Source: Pseudomonadota bacterium (lineage in GTDB: Bacteria; Pseudomonadota; Gammaproteobacteria; Xanthomonadales; Xanthomonadaceae). From it: a DNA stretch of 21,493 nt. The notes under the pieces were generated by a model, which was not told the DNA's origin, made no database searches, and worked only from the letters and a program-made list of their open reading frames with translations. Positions 1 through 8,700 of the stretch are shown here, piece after piece (positions within the stretch are counted from its first letter, which is position 1; the number at the start of each line of letters is the position of its first letter). The stretch covers positions 1 to 21,493 of the forward strand of contig JANXZP010000085.1 in assembly GCA_025355485.1 (NCBI GenBank), read 5' to 3'. The translations under genes and the position numbers were made by a program.

Positions 1-237
1 CTTCACCCGGCGCAACTCCTTGAGCTCGGCCGAAACGGCCGGATCGAGCTTCACACTCTTGACCATGAGCAACCCCTCGCGCGCCTGTTTGCGCCAACGA
101 GACAACATGAACGGATGGATGTAAAGCGACTGCGCAACATCCTGCACAGCCACGCCTGGCAACCGGCTCAATCGAACCGCCGTTGCCTTGAAATCACTGC
201 TGTATCGATACGTCGTTCTGGGGCCTGGTCTGGCCAT
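1..237 (-). CDS. IS3-family transposase OrfA, C-terminally cut by window edge
   Basis: The frame runs from an ATG at 237 to the window edge and gives 79 residues. It begins MARPGPRTTYRYSSDF and continues with a helix-turn-helix region (roughly residues 14-52, including VQDVAQSLYIHPFMLSRWRKQ). This is the DNA-binding N-terminus of IS3/IS911-type OrfA, followed by the start of the leucine-zipper-like part (SAELKELRRVK). An AGGAG ribosome binding site lies about 8 bases before the ATG. In this family OrfB (DDE integrase) is made by a -1 frameshift near the OrfA end; that part is not visible. The assignment rests on recognising the family N-terminus. Whether the copy is intact is unknown. Confidence 0.8.
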   Translation of the reverse strand, partial: MARPGPRTTYRYSSDFKATAVRLSRLPGVAVQDVAQSLYIHPFMLSRWRKQAREGLLMVKSVKLDPAVSAELKELRRVK

Positions 238-275
238 TGGGACTGCTCCTGATGGTTAGATCAGGGTGTCCACTA
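1..275 (-). mobile_element. IS3-family insertion sequence, partial
   Basis: The minus strand carries the start of an IS3-type OrfA reading frame (start codon at 235-237). Outside it, at 259-275, lies a candidate terminal sequence that reads TAGTGGACACCCTGATC on the minus strand. Such ends with a GTGGACAC-like core occur in IS3-family elements. The rest of the element, including orfB and the other end, lies beyond the window. The exact outer boundary (about 275) and any target duplication cannot be proved without the second end. Confidence 0.7.
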
Positions 276-345
276 AACCGAAGGAACCGTCCGGTCCGCA
301 CGCCGCGTTAGTTAGAATGCCCACCCCAGTTTCGGTGCGCACGCC

Positions 346-750
346 ATGAGCCTGATTTCGGTGCCGGTGTCCTACGGCGAGTTGCTCGACAAGATCGCCA
401 TCCTGCAGATCAAGTCCGAGCGCATGAGCGATCCGTCTAAGCTCGCCAACGTGCGCAACGAACTCGACGCGCTCGAACAGGCGTGGATGGCGCATGCGGC
501 CGACGCCGACATCGCCGCGTTGCGCGCGCAACTCAAGGCCGTCAACGAGCGGCTGTGGGTGATCGAGGACGACATCCGCATCCGCGAGAAGGCGCAGGAT
601 TTCGGCGCCGAATTCATCCGGCTTGCGCGCGCGGTGTATTTCGAGAACGACGAACGCGCACGGATCAAGCGCGACATCAACCTCGCGCTGGGCTCGCAGC
701 TGGTCGAGGAAAAGTCGTACCAGGATTACCGCGCTGCGCCGCCGGCCTAG
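346..750 (+). CDS. DUF6165 family protein
   Basis: A 134-residue soluble protein that opens with ISVPVSYGELLDKIAIL and continues KLANVRNELDAL, the hallmark of DUF6165. The rest is strongly helical and charged, probably coiled coil, with a conserved-looking block IREKAQDFGAEFIRLAR and a C-terminal KRDINLALGSQLVEEKSY. The biochemical function is unknown. Family members often sit beside LPS or polysaccharide glycosyltransferase genes, and here it converges on a heptosyltransferase, so an envelope polysaccharide role is plausible inference. A TAGAAT box at 313-318 could be the -10 element. No good -35 and no Shine-Dalgarno (SD) sequence are visible. The gene starts about 70 bases from the insertion-sequence end. 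Confidence 0.85.
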   Translation: MSLISVPVSYGELLDKIAILQIKSERMSDPSKLANVRNELDALEQAWMAHAADADIAALRAQLKAVNERLWVIEDDIRIREKAQDFGAEFIRLARAVYFENDERARIKRDINLALGSQLVEEKSYQDYRAAPPA

Positions 751-789
751 CCTCGCTCACCCCACCACCGGCTCCGCCGGCGATCCTTC

Positions 790-812
790 CCCTCTCCCAC
801 AACGGGAGAGGG
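790..812. terminator. Bidirectional hairpin between convergent genes
   Basis: A perfect 9-bp stem (CCCTCTCCC at 790-798, GGGAGAGGG at 804-812) closes a 5-base loop ACAAC. It lies in the 90-base gap between the convergent DUF6165 gene and the heptosyltransferase. There is no long T run on either side, so it is either a weak terminator or a copy of a dispersed GC-rich hairpin repeat. It is the only structure I see in this gap. Confidence 0.5.
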
Positions 813-840
813 ACGTCAGCGTCGCTGCGCGACACTCATG

Positions 841-1890
841 TCAATGGCCTGCACAACGATCGAACGCATCGATCACCGCATCGACTCCGATCAGTTCCAT
901 CGCGCCAGCGCGTTCGATCTTGGTTCCCCAGCGCAGTTCAAACACCGGCTTGCCGAGCAATTTTTCGGATGCCTCGGCGTAGCGATCCACTGTCCAGCGC
1001 AGGTCCGAATACGGCCCGCTGCGGCGCGGATCGGTGCATGCGTACAGTCCGATCACGCGGGTACCGACGGCGTTGGCGATATGCACCGGGCCCGAGTCGG
1101 GGGAGAGAACGATACTTGCGCGCTCGAGCAATGCGGGCAGTTGCTTCAGTGTGTCCTTGCCGGTGAGGTCGAGTGCGGATCGTTTCATCGTCGTGAGAAT
1201 CACATCGGCCATGCGCCGTTCCATGTTGCTGCGACCGCCGCACAACACCACGCGATGCCCGCGTGCAGCCGCGTGATCGGCAACGGCCGCGTAGCGTTCG
1301 GGTAGCCAGTTGCGCAGCGCATGGCTGGAACACGGCGAAACCAACAGGGTCGGCTGCGTGTCGGGCAGCTGTTCAGCGGCCCATGCGCGCGCGTCGTCGG
1401 AGACCGGGAAATTCCACACCGGCGCGGCGCGTGGCAGGCCGAGCGGTTCGACGAACGACGCGAGCACGTCCAGAACGTGTCCGTCCGGCTCTGTGGAACT
1501 CGTGCGCGCGGGAATGCGGTGGTTCACGAACAGGCCGTGCAATTCCTTCGCGCGCGCACGGTCGTAACCGATCCGCATGTCGGCGTGGATCGCACTCGAC
1601 AGCAGGTTCGCCCGCAATGCGAGTTGCATCAGCAACAGCGCATCGAAGCGGCGTCCCGCGAGTTGGCGTCGCAACTCGGCCAGTCCAGACCAGCCACTGG
1701 CTTTGTCCACCACGATGAACTCGACGCCCGGCAGTCCTTCGAGCATCTTGTGTTCGGGCTTGCCGATCACCCAGGTAATCGCGACCTCGGGCCACGCAGC
1801 GCGCAGCGCGTTCACCACAGGCAGGACGTGGGTCACGTCGCCGAGTGCGGACAGGCGCAGCAGGCAGATCGAGCGGGGGACTGATTGCAT
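841..1890 (-). CDS. opsX: LPS heptosyltransferase, OpsX type (glycosyltransferase family 9)
   Basis: A 349-residue GT9 enzyme that would transfer L,D-heptose from ADP-heptose to the Kdo of lipid A on the cytoplasmic face of the inner membrane. The N-terminal RLSALGDVTHVLP places the family's catalytic aspartate at D18. The second Rossmann half holds LLVSPCSSHALRNW (182-195), a nucleotide-sugar motif SPDSGPVHIA (263-272) and GLYACTDPRRSGPY. Its divergent partner, 69 bp away, is kdkA. In Haemophilus influenzae opsX and kdkA are also neighbours, and OpsX adds heptose to a phosphorylated single Kdo, which is why I prefer OpsX over WaaC/WaaF. I chose the ATG at 1890; an in-frame TTG at 1911 would add seven residues. 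No clear SD sequence precedes either. Confidence 0.8.
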   Translation of the reverse strand: MQSVPRSICLLRLSALGDVTHVLPVVNALRAAWPEVAITWVIGKPEHKMLEGLPGVEFIVVDKASGWSGLAELRRQLAGRRFDALLLMQLALRANLLSSAIHADMRIGYDRARAKELHGLFVNHRIPARTSSTEPDGHVLDVLASFVEPLGLPRAAPVWNFPVSDDARAWAAEQLPDTQPTLLVSPCSSHALRNWLPERYAAVADHAAARGHRVVLCGGRSNMERRMADVILTTMKRSALDLTGKDTLKQLPALLERASIVLSPDSGPVHIANAVGTRVIGLYACTDPRRSGPYSDLRWTVDRYAEASEKLLGKPVFELRWGTKIERAGAMELIGVDAVIDAFDRCAGH

Positions 1891-1959
1891 CGTGGTCGCA
1901 GGGCCGGTCAAAAGGGTTCGCAGGCACTAAACTGCCAGACTGTGGACACGAAAGACACA

Positions 1960-2691
1960 ATGACGACTTCATCGGACAGCATGCGGACGTTCCAGGATGC
2001 GGCGGGCGACGGCGCGATGCTGTTCGATTCCGTGCTGCTGCCGGATGCCGATCCGTCGTTGTTCGATCCGGTCAACGCCGAACCGGTCGCGGTCGGCGGG
2101 CGCGGCGCGGCCTGGGTCGTGCAGACGGATGCAGGCGATGCGGTGCTGCGGCACTACCGGCGTGGTGGTGTCGTGGCGCGGTTCAGCCGCGAGACGTACC
2201 TCTGGCAGGGCGCGGAACGCACGCGCAGTTTCCGCGAATTCCAGTTACTGCGCGCATTGCGCGAACGCGGGCTGCCAGTGCCGGCTCCGTTGGCTGCGGT
2301 GTATTGGCGCAGCGGTACCGGCTATCGCGCTGCCTTGCTGATGTTGCTCCTGGCCGACACGCGATCGCTGGGGGCGTTGCTCGATCATGGCATCACCCCG
2401 CCGTGGCGCGATCTCGGTCGTACGCTTGCGCGCTTCCATCGCGCCGGTGCCTGCCACGCCGACCTCAACGTGGATAATGTGCTGATGGATGCGCAGGGCA
2501 CACTCTGGCTGATCGATTTCGACCGCGGCACGTTGCGTTCGCCGGCGCGCGGCTGGCAGCAGGCGAACCTTGCGCGCCTGCAGCGCTCGCTGCGCAAGCG
2601 ACTCGGCGCGCGTGCGAAGGAGCAGGATATCGTCGCGGGCTGGAACGACATGCTCACCGCGTATAACGACGCCATGCGGGAGGCGGCATGA
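1960..2691 (+). CDS. kdkA: 3-deoxy-D-manno-octulosonic acid (Kdo) kinase
   Basis: A 243-residue kinase of the protein-kinase-like fold that phosphorylates Kdo on lipid A at the inner membrane. Typical KdkA blocks are visible: GGRGAAWVV (glycine-rich loop), VLRHYRRGGVVARFSRETYLW, RTRSFREFQLLRALRERGLPVPAP, the catalytic loop HADLNVDNVLMD (H166, D168, N170) and the metal-binding IDFDRG (D186, D188). The ATG at 1960 gives the usual N-terminus; in-frame codons upstream to 1885 overlap the divergent opsX start region and were rejected. The stop overlaps the next gene by 4 bases (ATGA), implying translational coupling. Together with OpsX it suggests an inner core built on one phosphorylated Kdo. Confidence 0.88.
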   Translation: MTTSSDSMRTFQDAAGDGAMLFDSVLLPDADPSLFDPVNAEPVAVGGRGAAWVVQTDAGDAVLRHYRRGGVVARFSRETYLWQGAERTRSFREFQLLRALRERGLPVPAPLAAVYWRSGTGYRAALLMLLLADTRSLGALLDHGITPPWRDLGRTLARFHRAGACHADLNVDNVLMDAQGTLWLIDFDRGTLRSPARGWQQANLARLQRSLRKRLGARAKEQDIVAGWNDMLTAYNDAMREAA

Positions 2692-3446
2692 GCTACGCGC
2701 TGCGCTTTCTTGGCGTCGGCAACGCGGCGGCGGTCGAGCTCGGCTCGTCGTCGGTTGTGCTCGAACGCGATGCTGCGCCATTGCTGATGGTCGATTGCGG
2801 GCAGGAAGCATTGACCGCGTATCTCGATCATTACGGCGCGACCCCTGTCGCGCTGTTCATCACCCACGTGCACATGGATCACGTCGCTGGCATGGAGCGG
2901 CTGTTCATCCGCGCCTTCTTCGACGACGCATTGCGTGGCCGCCTGCGTTTGTATGTTCCTGTCACGGTCCTGCCGCACCTGCAGGCGCGCGTCGCCGAAT
3001 ATCCCGGCGCGCTTGCCGAGGGTACCGCGAATTTCTGGGACGCATTCCAGCTGATCCCGGTATCGCACGGTTTCTGGCACGACCGGCTGTGGTTCGACGT
3101 GTTCCCGGTACGCCACCATCTGCCGGACACCGCATTCGGCCTGCGCCTGCGTGGCAGCGTGGTGTACACCGGCGATACCCGGCCGATCCCGGAAATGCTC
3201 GCGTTGCACGCCGATGCGGATGAACTGATTGCGCATGATTGCGCATTGCATGGCAATCCGTCACACAGCGGCATCGACGATCTCGAACGCGAGTATTCCG
3301 ACGCGTTGCGCAGCCGGCTGCTGCTGTATCACTACGAATCCGAAGCCAATGGCCTCGCGCTGACCCAACGCGGCTACCGCATCGCCAGGCCAGGCGACGC
3401 CATCACGTTGCATGAACCGGTTCCTGCGCAGACTGTTTCGCCATGA
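2688..3446 (+). CDS. MBL-fold metallo-hydrolase, RNase Z-like
   Basis: A 252-residue metallo-beta-lactamase-fold protein. The metal motif HVHMDH is at 60-65 (H60, H62, D64, H65). Further likely ligands are H143 or H144 (VRHHLP), D163 (YTGDTRP) and H215 (LLLYHYE). The order and the YTGDT block resemble the RNase Z/ElaC and phosphodiesterase branch. The long exosite arm of RNase Z is not evident, and 252 residues is short for that enzyme, so its substrate is unknown. It overlaps kdkA by 4 bases upstream and moaA by 4 bases downstream (ATGA both times), so the three are almost certainly co-translated. No signal peptide is seen, so it should be cytoplasmic. Confidence 0.85.
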   Translation: MSYALRFLGVGNAAAVELGSSSVVLERDAAPLLMVDCGQEALTAYLDHYGATPVALFITHVHMDHVAGMERLFIRAFFDDALRGRLRLYVPVTVLPHLQARVAEYPGALAEGTANFWDAFQLIPVSHGFWHDRLWFDVFPVRHHLPDTAFGLRLRGSVVYTGDTRPIPEMLALHADADELIAHDCALHGNPSHSGIDDLEREYSDALRSRLLLYHYESEANGLALTQRGYRIARPGDAITLHEPVPAQTVSP

Positions 3447-4468
3447 ACGCGGTGACGAAACATCCGATCGAGACCGCCGCGCTGGATCGGCGCGGTCGAC
3501 CGCTGCGCGACCTGCGCGTGTCGGTGATCGAAACCTGCAACTTCCGCTGCCCGTACTGCATGCCCGAGGAAACCCATCCCGACACGTCATTGCTCGGCGC
3601 TGCGCATCGGATGGATTTCGCGCAGATCGAACGCGCGGTGCGCGCTTTCGTCGCGCTCGGCGTGCGCAAGGTGCGATTGACCGGCGGCGAACCACTGCTG
3701 CGCAAGAACTTGCCGCAACTGGTGGAACGACTCGCTGCGATCGACGAAATCGACGACCTGGCGCTGACCACCAACGGCAGCCTGCTCGCGCGCCATGCGC
3801 AGGCGTTGCGCGATGCGGGCCTGCAACGGATCACGCTGAGCCTGGATACGCTCGACCCCGAACGGTTCCGCGCGTTGTCCGGCAATCGCGGCGACATTCG
3901 CGATGTGCTCGAAGGCATCGCGGCCGCCGAACGCGCCGGGTTCGGGTCGCTGAAGTTCAACGCGGTGATCCAGCGCGCCATCAACGATGTCGATGCGCTG
4001 GCGCTCGCCGAACATTTTCGTGGCAGCGGCCACGTGCTGCGCTTCATCGAATACATGGACGTCGGCACCTGCAATGGCTGGCGGCGCGAACGGGTGGTGC
4101 CGTCGGCCGAACTGCGCGATCGCATCGCCGCGCGCTGGCCGTTGCGCGCACTCGATGCGCAATATCGTGGCGAAGTTGCGACGCGCTATGCGTATGCCGA
4201 TGGAGCCGGCGAAATCGGTTTCGTGAGTTCGGTCAGCACGCCATTCTGCGGCGACTGCCATCGCGCGCGGCTGTCGGCCGACGGCAAGCTCTACACCTGC
4301 CTGTTCGCGGACGAGGGCCACGATCTGCGGCCATGGCTCGACGATGCGCATGCGCTGGAACGGCAGTTGGGCGAAGTGTGGGGACGGCGCGAGGATCGCT
4401 ACAGCGAACTGCGCGGCGCCGCGGTGCGCGATCCTCACAGGATCGAAATGTATGTCATAGGCGGCTAA
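3443..4468 (+). CDS. moaA: GTP 3',8-cyclase MoaA (radical SAM)
   Basis: A 341-residue enzyme that converts GTP to 3',8-cyclo-7,8-dihydro-GTP, the first step of molybdenum cofactor synthesis. The radical-SAM cluster is ETCNFRCPYCMPEE with C32, C36 and C39. GGEP (81-84) contacts SAM. The C-terminal second 4Fe-4S site is C269, C272 and C286 (FCGDC and LYTCLF). The protein ends in the Gly-Gly typical of MoaA. It begins inside the previous gene's stop (ATGA) and is followed after 4 bases by moaC, so it is in an operon. Length and motifs are complete. Confidence 0.97.
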   Translation: MNAVTKHPIETAALDRRGRPLRDLRVSVIETCNFRCPYCMPEETHPDTSLLGAAHRMDFAQIERAVRAFVALGVRKVRLTGGEPLLRKNLPQLVERLAAIDEIDDLALTTNGSLLARHAQALRDAGLQRITLSLDTLDPERFRALSGNRGDIRDVLEGIAAAERAGFGSLKFNAVIQRAINDVDALALAEHFRGSGHVLRFIEYMDVGTCNGWRRERVVPSAELRDRIAARWPLRALDAQYRGEVATRYAYADGAGEIGFVSSVSTPFCGDCHRARLSADGKLYTCLFADEGHDLRPWLDDAHALERQLGEVWGRREDRYSELRGAAVRDPHRIEMYVIGG

Positions 4469-4472
4469 AAAC

Positions 4473-4967
4473 TTGACAACGAAATCGCCAAAGAAGCTGA
4501 CTCACCTCGACGCTGCTGGTCGCCCGGCGATGGTGGATGTGTCCGCCAAGCCGGCCACGGCGCGCAGCGCCAGCGCCGAAACACGCGTGCGCTTTCCGGC
4601 GTCCGTTGCCGATGCATTGCGCGCACAAGGCATGCGCAGCGCGAAAGGCTTGGTGATCGACACCGCAATCATCGCCGGCACGATGGCGGTCAAGCGCACG
4701 CACGAGCTGATTCCGTTCTGCCATCCACTGCCGATCGACGGTTGCCGTTTCGCGATCGACTGGACCGACGCGCGCACCGTGACGATCACCTGCGATGTGC
4801 GTACCAGCCATCGCACCGGCGTGGAAATGGAGGCGCTGACCGGCGCATCGGTCGCGGCGCTGACCGTCTACGACATGTGCAAGGCGCTGTCGCATGCGAT
4901 CGTGATCGGTCCGACGAAATTGCTCGGCAAGCGCGGCGGCAAGCGCGATGTCGGCGAGGTGGGCTGA
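4473..4967 (+). CDS. moaC: Cyclic pyranopterin monophosphate synthase MoaC
   Basis: A 164-residue protein that makes cyclic pyranopterin monophosphate from the MoaA product. The family start KLTHLDAAGRPAMVDVSAK, the THELIPFCHPLPI block (78-88), GVEMEALTGASVAALTVYDMCKA (the conserved E120 and D134 region) and KRGGKRDV near the end are all present. The start appears to be TTG at 4473, because the first in-frame ATG (codon 20) would remove the conserved KLTHLD segment. Only a weak purine stretch precedes it. It starts 4 bases after moaA and its stop overlaps the moaD start (TGATG). Confidence 0.96.
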   Translation: MTTKSPKKLTHLDAAGRPAMVDVSAKPATARSASAETRVRFPASVADALRAQGMRSAKGLVIDTAIIAGTMAVKRTHELIPFCHPLPIDGCRFAIDWTDARTVTITCDVRTSHRTGVEMEALTGASVAALTVYDMCKALSHAIVIGPTKLLGKRGGKRDVGEVG

Positions 4968-5206
4968 TGCGCGTGCGCGTGCTGTATTTTGCGAGCCTGC
5001 GCGACGCGGCCGGTTGCAATGAGGAAATGCTGGACGTCGCGATGATGTCGCTCGCACAACTCTACGACGATGCGCAGGCGCGCCATGGTTTTGCGTTGGC
5101 GCGGGATCGGCTGCGGGTCGCGCGAAACGGTGCCTTCGCGCGATGGGACGATCACGCGAACGAGGGCGACGAGATCGCCTTCATCCCTCCCGTGTCCGGT
5201 GGCTGA
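4967..5206 (+). CDS. moaD: Molybdopterin synthase small subunit MoaD
   Basis: A 79-residue ubiquitin-fold sulfur carrier. It starts MRVRVLYFASLRDAAG and ends FIPPVSGG; the C-terminal Gly-Gly is adenylated by MoeB and thiocarboxylated before sulfur transfer in the MoaD/MoaE complex. The ATG overlaps the moaC stop by one base, which fixes the start over longer in-frame extensions. moaE follows after one base. No moeB, moaB or moeA homologue is in the window, so those must be elsewhere. Confidence 0.95.
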   Translation: MRVRVLYFASLRDAAGCNEEMLDVAMMSLAQLYDDAQARHGFALARDRLRVARNGAFARWDDHANEGDEIAFIPPVSGG

Positions 5207-5207
5207 C

Positions 5208-5627
5208 ATGAAGTCGTTTTCCATCAGCGACCAGCCCATCGACACCGCCGCCCTGCGCGCCGCATTGTCCGATCCGCATGCCGGCGCCTGCGCGGTGTTC
5301 GAGGGCTGGGTGCGCGACCACAACGAGGGCAGGCCGGTGCGCGGGCTGCGCTACGAAGCCTACGCCGAGCTCGCCGAAGCCGAAGGCGCGCGGATACTCG
5401 ATGAAGCTGGCAAACACTTCGCCATCGTCAAGACCTGCGCCGTGCATCGCATTGGCGATCTGGAACTCGGCGAGCTCGCGGTATGGGTCGGGGTGACCGC
5501 CGCGCATCGCGATGCCGCATTCGCCGCGTGCCGCTGGATCATCGACGAGGTCAAGTTGCGGGTTCCGATCTGGAAGCACGAGCGATATGCCGACGGCGAT
5601 GCGGGCTGGCTGCATCCGGACGCATAG
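5208..5627 (+). CDS. moaE: Molybdopterin synthase catalytic subunit MoaE
   Basis: A 139-residue protein that forms the molybdopterin synthase heterotetramer with MoaD. Family blocks are GACAVFEGWVRDHNEG, LRYEAYAELAEAE, CAVHRIGDLELGE (H80, R81), AAHRDAAFAACRW (R101) and KLRVPIWKHE with the active-site lysines K116 and K123 (equivalent by motif to E. coli K119 and K126). The start lies one base after the moaD stop. It appears to be the last gene of the kdkA-to-moaE run: the next gene is 114 bases away and has its own ribosome binding site. Confidence 0.96.
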   Translation: MKSFSISDQPIDTAALRAALSDPHAGACAVFEGWVRDHNEGRPVRGLRYEAYAELAEAEGARILDEAGKHFAIVKTCAVHRIGDLELGELAVWVGVTAAHRDAAFAACRWIIDEVKLRVPIWKHERYADGDAGWLHPDA

Positions 5628-5741
5628 CCCGAAAGTCATGCTGCGCGCGCGGCGTGCATGCCGCTATGCTTGCGTCGTAGGTCGCTGGATTTCCCTGTTG
5701 AGCCACCCAATCCGGCGTATTGCCGCCGTCAGGATATCGCC

Positions 5742-8700
5742 ATGCCATCGACGAACCCGCTCGCCGCGCTGCGCTCCGCTGTGCTGCATGGCGTCGGTTT
5801 GCTCTGTTTGTGTCTCGGCGCGGCAGGCGCGTATGCGGCGACATCGGACTTCGGCGACCTACACTGGCGATTGCTCGGTCCGTTCCGCGGCGGTCGCGTA
5901 CTCGCGGTCGCGGGCGTGCAAGGGCAACCGCAGCATTTCTATTTCGGCGCGGTCAATGGCGGCGTGTGGGAAACGCTCGATGCCGGCCGCACCTGGCAGC
6001 CGATCTTCGACGACCAGCCAGTCAGCACGATCGGTGCGATCGCGGTTGCTCCGTCCGATCCGAAGGTGATCTACGTCGGCAGCGGTGAAGCCGACATGCG
6101 TTCGGACATCGCGCAGGGCGACGGCATGTACCGCTCGGCCGATGCCGGCAGGACGTGGACGAAGATCGGGCTGGCCGACACCCAGCAGATCGGCAAGGTC
6201 ATCGTCGATCCGCGCGATGCGAACACCGTGTTCGTCGCCGCGCTCGGCCACCCCTACGGGCCGAATGCCGAACGTGGCGTGTTCCGTTCGCGCGACGGCG
6301 GCGCGCATTGGGATCGCGTGCTCGGCAAGGGCAACGATACCGGCGCGATCGACCTCGCGTTCGAGCCGGACAATCCGCAAGTCGTCTACGCCGCGATGTG
6401 GCAGGCGCGGCGCACGCCATGGAACGTCTACCCGCCAGCGAGCGGGCCGGGATCGGGCCTGTACAAATCCAGCGACGGCGGCGATCACTGGACGCATGTC
6501 GTGGGCAACGGATTTCCGGATGCGCATGTGGGACGCATCGGCGTCGCGGTCGCGCAAAGCAATCCTGCTCGCGTCTATGCGCTGGTCGATGGCGACGAGG
6601 GCGGCCTGTATCGCTCCGACGATGCGGGTGCGCACTGGCGCAAGACCAGCGGCGACGTGCGTATCTGGCAGCGCGGCTGGTACTTCGGCGAGATCGCGGT
6701 CGATCCGAAGAATGCCGACCGCGTCTACGCGATGAACACCATCGTGCTGCGCACCGACGATGGCGGCGCGCATTTCATTCCGTTGAAGGGCGATGAAACC
6801 GGCGACGATTTCCACGCGCTGTGGATTGACCCGGCGAATCCGGATCGGCAGATCCTCGGCGTCGACCAGGGCGCGATCGTGAGCTTGAACGGCGGCAAGA
6901 CCTGGTCGAGCTGGCACAACCAGCCGACCGCGCAGCTCTACCACGTCAGCACCGACAACCGCTTTCCGTATCGCGTGTACGGATCGCAGCAGGATTCCGG
7001 CGCGGTGGAAGTGCCGAGCGCGGTTGTCGGCACGGCGCTGATCTCGATGGAACAATTCAAGGAAGTCGCCGCGGGCGGCGAGAGCGGCATGATCGCGCCG
7101 GATCCCGACGATCCGGACACCGTTTACGGCAGCGGCGGTGGCGTGGAGAAACTCAACCTGCGCACCGAGCAGTCGCGTCCGATCGATCCGACCCTCGCCG
7201 AACCCGGCACTCTGTACCGCCGTACCTGGACCTTGCCGCTGGCATTCTCGAAGAGCGGAGCCAAGGCGCTGTATTACGCGAACCAGAAACTGTTCCGCAC
7301 CACCGATGGCGGCGAACATTGGGCGGCGATCAGCCCCGATCTCACGCGCGAAAATCCCGGCGTGCCGGACAACCTGGATGCGATCACCGCCGCGAACAAT
7401 CTCGGCACCGGGCCGCGTCGCGGCGTGATCTATGCGATCGCGCCCTCAATACTGGATGCGAACCTGCTGTGGCTGGGTACCGATGACGGCCTGATCTGGC
7501 GCACGCGCGATGCAGGCGCGCATTGGGAGAACGTCACCCCGCCGCAGCTCACGCCGTGGGCTAAGGTCGGCATCATCGAGGCCTCGCATTTCGATGCCGG
7601 AACCGCGTACGCCGCGATCGACCGGCATCGGCTCGACGATCGCAAGCCTTACATCTATCGCACGCGCGACGGCGGCAAGAGCTGGCAGCCGATCGTGACC
7701 GGCATCCGCGATGGCGATTTCGTCAATGCCGTGCGCGAGGATCCGAAACGGCGCGGCCTGCTGTACGCGGCTACCGAACACAGCATGTACCTGTCGTTCG
7801 ACGATGGCGCGCATTGGCAGTCGCTACAGATGAACCTGTCGCGCACGTCGGTGCGCGATATCGAGGTGCATGGCGACGATCTGGTGATTGCGACGCATGG
7901 GCGCAGTTTCTGGGTTCTCGATGGCATCGCATCGTTGCGCCAGATGGATTCGGATCTGTCCCGCGATACGACGCGGTTGTTCAAGCCGTCTATCGCAATC
8001 CGCGTGCGCGCGGCCGGTTTTACCGGCACGCCATTGCCGAAAGACGAACCGACCACGGTGAATCCGCCGTTCGGAGCGTGCATCGACTATGCGTTGGCGA
8101 CTACGCCAAAACAGCCGATGCAACTGATGATCTACGACGCAGCCGGACAGCTCGTGCGCCGTTATTCCAGCTCCGATGCACCGGCTAAGCACGATCCGGC
8201 GACAGCAGGCATCGCGCCGGAATGGTTCGTTGCGCCATCCGCGCTCGCGACGACGCCGGGCCTGCATCGCTTCATCTGGCCGCTGCGCTACCCGGCCTTG
8301 CCGGCGATCGCCGAGGGCAGCGCTTATGCCGATGGCGCGTGGGCGCCGCCGGGAAATTATTCAATCGAACTCACGGTCGATGGGCAGCGCTGGAAACAAC
8401 CGCTGGCTGTCGTTCCCGACCCGCGCGTGAAGTTGCCGGCCGATGCGTACGCGCAGCAATTCGCATTCGCACGCAAGGTCGAAACCGCGCAGGCACTCCT
8501 TGCATCCGCAATTGGCGAGGCAGAGCAGTTGCATGCTGCGTTGCTCGCCGCGCGCAAGCAGCCTGATCCGGCATTCGCGGAAGCGTACGCCGCGCTTGAT
8601 GCCAGGGTCGTTGGCGTCGCCGGCATCGTCGATGCGCCCAATCCGAACAACGCTTGGGCGATGCCGCCGAAGACCACGAGCACGCTGGCATTCCTCGGTG

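Noticed and set aside
5649..5664. GCGGC/GCCGC hairpin after moaE as a terminator
   Set aside because: The stem is only 5 bp and no T run follows; it could be chance in GC-rich DNA.
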